Shown here piece after piece: positions 21,063 through 24,665 of a stretch of DNA of 24,665 nt. Numbering within the stretch: position 1 is the stretch's first letter; every line of letters begins with the position of its first letter. The translations under genes and the position numbers were made by a program. The stretch spans positions 1 to 24,665 of the forward strand of contig CALFZO010000191.1 in the NCBI GenBank assembly GCA_937952305.1. Direction: 5' to 3'. Under the pieces are notes generated by a model. It was not told the origin of the DNA. It searched no databases and saw only the letters and a program-made list of their open reading frames with translations. The stretch comes from an uncultured Anaerolineales bacterium (GTDB lineage: Bacteria; Chloroflexota; Anaerolineae; Anaerolineales; UBA6663).

Positions 21063-21957
21063 GCTGACCTCTCTTGCCGACGCCATCCGCCAGCACGTCC
21101 ACGACGGCGACCTCGTCTACGCGGCCGGCTTCACGCACCTGATCCCGTTCGCGGCCGCCCACGAGATCATGCGCCAGGGCAAGCGTGATTTGACGCTGGC
21201 GCGCGCCACGCCCGACATCATCTATGACCAGATGGTGGCGGCCGGCTGTGCGCGCCGCCTGATTTTCTCCTACTCCGGCAACCCCGGCGTCGGCTCGCTG
21301 CGCCTGGTGCGCGCCGAGCTGGAGGCCGGCCGGCTGGCCTACGAGGAGTACTCGCACTTCGCCATGATCACGCGGCTGACGGCCGGCGCGGCCGGGCTGC
21401 CCTTCCTGCCGATGAAGTCGGTGGGCACGCCGGACTTGGCGCGCGCCAACCCGCAGTACCGCACGGTGACGTGCCCGTACACGGGTGAGGTCCTCAACAC
21501 CGTGCCGGCCCTCCACCCGGACGTCGCCATCCTGCACGCTCAGCGCGCCGACATCCACGGCAACGCCCACATCTGGGGCATCCTGGGCGAACAAAAAGAG
21601 GCCGCCTTCGCGGCCCGGCGCGTCATCGTCACCGCCGAGGAGATCGTGGACGAGGCCGTCATCCGGTCCGATCCCAACCGCACGCTCATCCCGGCCATGG
21701 TGGTGACGGCGGTCTGCCACGTGCCCTACTGCGCCCACCCGTCTTATACGCAGGGCTACTACGACCGCGACAACGCCTTCTACCTGGAGTGGGACCAGAT
21801 CTCGGCCGCGCCGGAGGCCACGCGCGCCTGGCTGGACGAGTGGGTCTACGGCGTGCCGGACCGCGCCGCCTACTGGGCCAAGCTGGGCGTCGAGACGCAG
21901 GCCCGCCTGGCCGTCCAGCCGCGCTGGAGCGCCCCGGTCAACTACGGCGAGTTCTGA
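21055..21957 (+). CDS. CoA-transferase alpha subunit (GctA/IpdA-like), beta subunit absent nearby
   Basis: This 300-residue protein is of the family I CoA-transferase A-subunit type. It has GDLVYAAGFTHLIPFAAAHEI near the start, then DLTLARATPDIIYDQMVAAGCARRLIFSYSG, the turn NPGVGSLRLVR, EEYSHFAMITRL and MKSVGTPDL. It ends with HAQRADIHGNAHIWG and RVIVTAEEIV. This is closest to glutaconate CoA-transferase A or IpdA (steroid-ring CoA hydrolysis). In the glutaconate enzyme the catalytic glutamate is on the B subunit. No B gene follows; the next gene is a PPK2 homologue. Either the partner is elsewhere or this protein has another role. Its ATG overlaps the end of the NYN gene, so the two are probably translated together. 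Confidence 0.82.
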   Translation: MTKLTSLADAIRQHVHDGDLVYAAGFTHLIPFAAAHEIMRQGKRDLTLARATPDIIYDQMVAAGCARRLIFSYSGNPGVGSLRLVRAELEAGRLAYEEYSHFAMITRLTAGAAGLPFLPMKSVGTPDLARANPQYRTVTCPYTGEVLNTVPALHPDVAILHAQRADIHGNAHIWGILGEQKEAAFAARRVIVTAEEIVDEAVIRSDPNRTLIPAMVVTAVCHVPYCAHPSYTQGYYDRDNAFYLEWDQISAAPEATRAWLDEWVYGVPDRAAYWAKLGVETQARLAVQPRWSAPVNYGEF

Positions 21958-22016
21958 GCGCACACCGGAAGGCTCGGCCGGACCGGCGCCCCATACCGAG
22001 GAGCGGGAAGCCGCCC

Positions 22017-22787
22017 ATGCTCGAACAAGTTGACCTCGACCAGACTGTCACTAAAGCGCAATACCAGAAGCGCCTGCCCGCCCTGCAGCGCCGGCTGTAC
22101 GAGTTGGAGCATGCCGTCTTCACCGCCAACATCCCGGTGATGGTGGTGTTTGAGGGCTGGGCCGCCACCGGCAAAGGCAGCCTCGTCAACGTGCTGGCCG
22201 AGCGCCTGGACCCGCGCGGCTTTCGCGTGGTGCCGATCTCGCCGCCGCGCACCGCCGAGACGCGCTACCCCTGGATGTGGCGCTTCTGGCTCAAGGTCCC
22301 GGCCCGCGGCCAGATCGTGGTCTACGACCAATCCTGGTACCGGCGGGTGCTGATCGACCGGTTGACCAAGGTCGTCCGCCAGCGCGACCTGGAGAACGTC
22401 TTTCAGGACATCAACGACTTCGAGGAGATGCTGGCCGCCGACGGCGTGCTTTTTCTGAAGTTCTGGTTCCACATCAGCCGGAAGGAGCAGCGCCGGCGCT
22501 TCAAGAAGCTGCTGGCCGACCCGCTGACCGCCTGGCAGGTGTCCGAGGAGGACGCCCGGCAGCACAAGCAGTACGCCAAATATGCGGGCGCGGTGGAGGA
22601 GATGCTGGCGCGCACGGACTCGCCGCACGCGCCCTGGGTGATCGTGCCCGCCACCGACCGCTACTACGCGCGGCTGGCGGTCTGCGAGACGCTCATCCGC
22701 ACCCTGGAGGCCGGCCTGGGCGACAAGGCGCCGCCCCCGGCGCCGGCCGGCCGCCGCGCGCGGGCGGAGGAGGCCGCCGATGCTTGA
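22017..22787 (+). CDS. Degenerate PPK2-family protein (first of a tandem pair)
   Basis: This 256-residue homologue of polyphosphate kinase 2 aligns without gaps to the next gene over the first ~110 residues. Both begin MLE followed by a VDL/IDL motif. The Walker-A-like loop reads FEGWAATGKGS with A49 where the active family has Asp (neighbour: FEGWDAAGKGG, D49). The second motif reads DQSWYRR (residues 104-110) instead of DRSWYGR, so R105 is Gln and G109 is Arg. K53 is kept, as are LDPRG and KFWFHIS. The losses suggest reduced or changed catalysis. Two-domain PPK2 enzymes that phosphorylate AMP carry two fused PPK2 domains, and this gene may correspond to their N-terminal domain. A polar tail (APPPAPAGRRARAEEAADA) ends the protein. 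GGGAAG or AGGAG precedes the ATG. Confidence 0.85.
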   Translation: MLEQVDLDQTVTKAQYQKRLPALQRRLYELEHAVFTANIPVMVVFEGWAATGKGSLVNVLAERLDPRGFRVVPISPPRTAETRYPWMWRFWLKVPARGQIVVYDQSWYRRVLIDRLTKVVRQRDLENVFQDINDFEEMLAADGVLFLKFWFHISRKEQRRRFKKLLADPLTAWQVSEEDARQHKQYAKYAGAVEEMLARTDSPHAPWVIVPATDRYYARLAVCETLIRTLEAGLGDKAPPPAPAGRRARAEEAADA

Positions 22788-23487
22788 GAAGATCGACCTC
22801 AGTCTGAGCCTGTCGCGCGAAGCGTATGAGCAGCAGGTGGAGCCGCTGCAGAACCAGCTGCACCTGCTCGGCTACCAGGTCTATCTGCAGAAGCGGCCGG
22901 TGGTGATCGTGTTCGAGGGCTGGGACGCGGCCGGCAAGGGCGGCGCCATCAAGCGCCTCACCGAACACCTGGACCCGCGCGGCTACGTGGTCTGGCCCAT
23001 CGCCGCGCCGCAGGGCGACGACAAGGTGCGCCATTACCTGTACCGGTTCTGGCGCCGGCTGCCCGAACTCGGCCAGATCGCGATCTTCGACCGATCCTGG
23101 TACGGCCGGGTGCTGGTGGAGCGCGTGGAGGGCTTCTGCCGCGAGGCCGAGTGGCGGCGCGCCTACAGCGAGATCAACCAGTTTGAGCGTGAGCTGCTCG
23201 ATTTCGGCACGATCGTGCTGAAGTTCTGGATGCATATCAGCCGCGACGAGCAGCTGCGCCGCTTCAAGGCGCGCGAACGCACCGCCTACAAGGCCTGGAA
23301 GATCACGGACGAAGACTGGCGCAACCGCGGTAAGTGGGAGGACTACGAGCAGGCGGCCGAGGAGATGCTCCGTCGCACCAGCACGCACCGCGCGCCATGG
23401 ACGATCGTGGAGGCCGACGACAAGCGCCACGCCCGGATCAAGGTCCTGCAGACCACGGTGGCCAAGCTCAAGCAAGCCCTGGAGTAG
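22780..23487 (+). CDS. ppk2: Polyphosphate kinase 2 family enzyme, canonical motifs
   Basis: This 235-residue cytosolic kinase transfers phosphate between polyphosphate and nucleotides. Family motifs are intact: Walker A FEGWDAAGKGG (45-55), LDPRGYVV, lid segment DDKVRHYLYRFW and Walker B with FDRSWYGRVLVERVEGF (103-119). The C-terminal part has KFWMHISRDEQLRRF, TAYKAWKIT and HRAPWTIVEADDKRHAR. The size fits single-domain PPK2. Nucleotide specificity (AMP or ADP) cannot be decided from the sequence. It overlaps the degenerate paralogue by 8 bp, with a strong GGAGGAGG before the ATG, so the two are probably made together, perhaps as a heteromer. Confidence 0.92.
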   Translation: MLEKIDLSLSLSREAYEQQVEPLQNQLHLLGYQVYLQKRPVVIVFEGWDAAGKGGAIKRLTEHLDPRGYVVWPIAAPQGDDKVRHYLYRFWRRLPELGQIAIFDRSWYGRVLVERVEGFCREAEWRRAYSEINQFERELLDFGTIVLKFWMHISRDEQLRRFKARERTAYKAWKITDEDWRNRGKWEDYEQAAEEMLRRTSTHRAPWTIVEADDKRHARIKVLQTTVAKLKQALE

Positions 23488-23507
23488 CGGGCCGCCGTGG
23501 ACACCCT

Positions 23508-24512
23508 ATGCTGATCCCGTTCGACGACTTCGGCGGCGTCGGCGCGCCGCTGCACTTCGCCCACGCCAACGGCTATCCGCCGCGCACGTATACCCCGCTG
23601 CTGGAACGGCTGGCCGAGCATTACCGGATCGTCGCGATGCGGGCGCGGCCTCTTTGGGAGCCGGTCACCTCGGGTGACCTTGCGTCGGTCACCTCGGGCG
23701 ACCTTACGTCGGTCACCTCGGGCGACGTGAAGTCGGTCACCTCGGGCGACGTGAAGTCGGCCGCCTCGGGCGACGTGAAGTCGGCCGCCTCGGGCGATAG
23801 TCCGGTGGCTGCCCCGGACGCCTTGTCGCCGGCGGCTTTTCGCGATTGGACGCCCCTCACCGCCGACCTGCTGCGCTTTCTGGACGAGCGGCGCGCGGCC
23901 GGGCTGACCTTCCCGTTAATCGGCGTCGGCCATTCGCTGGGCGGCGTCAGCACCCTGGACGCGGCCCTGCAGCGTCCGGAGCTCTTCCGGGCGCTGATCT
24001 TGATCGACCCCGTCATCTTCCGCCAGCGCTTCCTGTGGTTGTGGGAGGTGCTCAAGGGGCTCGGGCTCGGCGACCGCCTCCACCCGCTCATCCCGGGCAC
24101 CCTGCGCCGCCGCCGGGTCTTCGCCAGCGTCGACGAAATGTTCGCGCGTTACCGGCGCGCGCCAGTGTTCAGCCGGATCGACGACCGCGGCCTGCGCGCC
24201 TATGTGGAGGCGCTGGTCCGCCCGCGCCCGGATGGCCAGGTGGAACTGACTTACCCGCCGGAATGGGAGGCCGCCATCTATCGGCATGGGCCGTTGAACT
24301 TGTGGGCCCGGCTGCCCCAGTTGAAGCTGCCGGTGCTCGTGGTGTATGGCGCTGACTCGGACACGTTTCGCGGGCCGGCGGCCCGCAAATTGCAGCGCTT
24401 ACTGCCGCAAGCCCGCCTGCAGCCGATCCCGGCCACTGGCCACCTTGTTCCGCTGGAGCAGCCCGCCGCTGTCGCCACGGCCTGCCAGGCTTTCCTCGAC
24501 GAACTCATCTGA
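23508..24512 (+). CDS. Alpha/beta hydrolase with an in-frame octapeptide repeat insertion
   Basis: This 334-residue alpha/beta hydrolase has the oxyanion region FAHANGYPPRTY, nucleophile elbow GHSLGG (S143), acid in YGADSDTF (D283 or D285) and histidine in ATGHLVPLEQP (H312). Between the strand ending MRARPLW (about 44-50) and the helix starting FRDWTPLTADLLRFLDE (about 111) lies a repeat tract (residues 53-98). It has the octapeptide pattern SVTSGDVK/SAASGDVK and is encoded by 24-bp units. In relatives this loop is normally short, so the insertion adds about 45 residues to the mouth of the active site or to a surface loop. The gene begins 20 bp after ppk2. ATG 23508 lacks a strong ribosome-binding site, and the longer upstream frame is a shadow of ppk2. 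Confidence 0.85.
   Translation: MLIPFDDFGGVGAPLHFAHANGYPPRTYTPLLERLAEHYRIVAMRARPLWEPVTSGDLASVTSGDLTSVTSGDVKSVTSGDVKSAASGDVKSAASGDSPVAAPDALSPAAFRDWTPLTADLLRFLDERRAAGLTFPLIGVGHSLGGVSTLDAALQRPELFRALILIDPVIFRQRFLWLWEVLKGLGLGDRLHPLIPGTLRRRRVFASVDEMFARYRRAPVFSRIDDRGLRAYVEALVRPRPDGQVELTYPPEWEAAIYRHGPLNLWARLPQLKLPVLVVYGADSDTFRGPAARKLQRLLPQARLQPIPATGHLVPLEQPAAVATACQAFLDELI
23663..23797 (+). repeat. 24-bp minisatellite inside the hydrolase gene
   Basis: Five and a half tandem units of 24 bp (starts 23663, 23687, 23711, 23735, 23759, 23783) keep the reading frame. Units 3 and 4 are identical, and unit 5 differs from them by a GGTCACC to GGCCGCC change. Unit 1 contains the inverted repeat GGTCACC-TCG-GGTGACC, so single strands can form hairpins, which favours slippage. 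Confidence 0.95.
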
Positions 24513-24545
24513 CTCAGGGCCTGCCGAGGGTTAACCGCGACCCAA

Positions 24546-24573
24546 TTGTTGCAATGCCTGTATGCGCTAGAAT
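24546..24573 (+). promoter_or_regulatory. Promoter before the last gene
   Basis: TTGTTG (24546-24551) and TAGAAT (24568-24573) are 16 bp apart, in an AT-richer patch after the hydrolase gene. It would drive the gene starting at 24601. Confidence 0.5.
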
Positions 24574-24600
24574 TGTCGTTCGGAGCCCTGTGTTTCAGCC

Positions 24601-24665
24601 GTGAACCCGGTCTATCTGCTGGCCGCTTATTCCATCGCGACGCTGGCCCTGGCAGCCGTGGGCGC
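24601..24665 (+). CDS. N-terminus of a membrane protein (cut by window end)
   Basis: A GTG opens a frame reading MNPVYLLAAYSIATLALAAV, a typical first membrane segment, and it stays open to the edge. A TAGAAT promoter lies 28 bp upstream. GGAG at 24582 is too far away to be a normal ribosome-binding site. The identity cannot be told from 22 residues. Confidence 0.4.
   Translation, partial: MNPVYLLAAYSIATLALAAVG

Noticed and set aside
23663..23797. CRISPR-like array or regulator-binding array
   Set aside because: The 24-bp units are contiguous, without spacers, and keep the reading frame of the hydrolase, so a coding minisatellite explains them.

Overview
The window is high-GC and gene-dense, and it reads like a chromosome fragment of a member of Chloroflexota, most likely class Anaerolineae. 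This is inferred from style, not from a marker gene. The evidence is a giant Ig-like/Calx-beta surface protein ending in a short VYVPVARR-type tail, a lipoprotein with a Thr/Pro-rich PTDTP tail, and a cold-shock-fused NYN protein. There is no rRNA, tRNA, CRISPR array, transposase or phage gene in view.

Layout. (a) 1-776: 3' part of a multi-pass membrane protein. (b) 831-2425: a promoter, a 27-codon leader ORF, an intrinsic terminator, then a class-III aminotransferase related to glutamate-1-semialdehyde aminomutase, closed by a strong terminator. (c) 2469-9577: an envelope region. A 274-bp structured leader precedes a 1889-residue secreted repeat protein (DUF11, TIG-like, eight Ig-like, six Calx-beta, P-domain-like), followed by a FecR-like lipoprotein. 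(d) 9606-12930: a two-gene ABC exporter (MacB/LolD-type ATPase plus FtsX-family permease). (e) 12940-15417: two exported proteins, a DUF3048/YerB-like protein and an AttH/CrtC-type lipocalin-like protein. (f) 15414-17467, minus strand: a tightly coupled three-gene operon with a dual-specificity-phosphatase-like protein lacking its catalytic cysteine, a DUF429 protein and an alpha/beta hydrolase. (g) 17598-19753: an aldehyde dehydrogenase and a small membrane protein separated by a 28-bp perfect palindrome. (h) 19754-20102: a non-coding gap with REP-like hairpins. (i) 20103-24512: a chain of overlapping or closely spaced genes: NYN plus cold-shock protein, a CoA-transferase alpha subunit without its beta partner, two tandem PPK2 genes (the first degenerate at motif residues, the second canonical), and an alpha/beta hydrolase interrupted by an in-frame 24-bp minisatellite. 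(j) 24601-24665: the start of a further membrane protein.

Recurring regulatory style: -10 hexamers of the type TAGAAT/TACACT/TATACT occur upstream of several genes. In a few cases the predicted transcription start falls almost on the start codon, which suggests leaderless mRNAs. The most interesting items are the cysteine-less phosphatase-like operon, the split PPK2 pair, the NYN/cold-shock protein coupled to an orphan CoA-transferase subunit, the minisatellite inside a hydrolase, and the leader ORF/terminator arrangement before the aminotransferase. I found no clearly new multi-gene system that I could defend as such.
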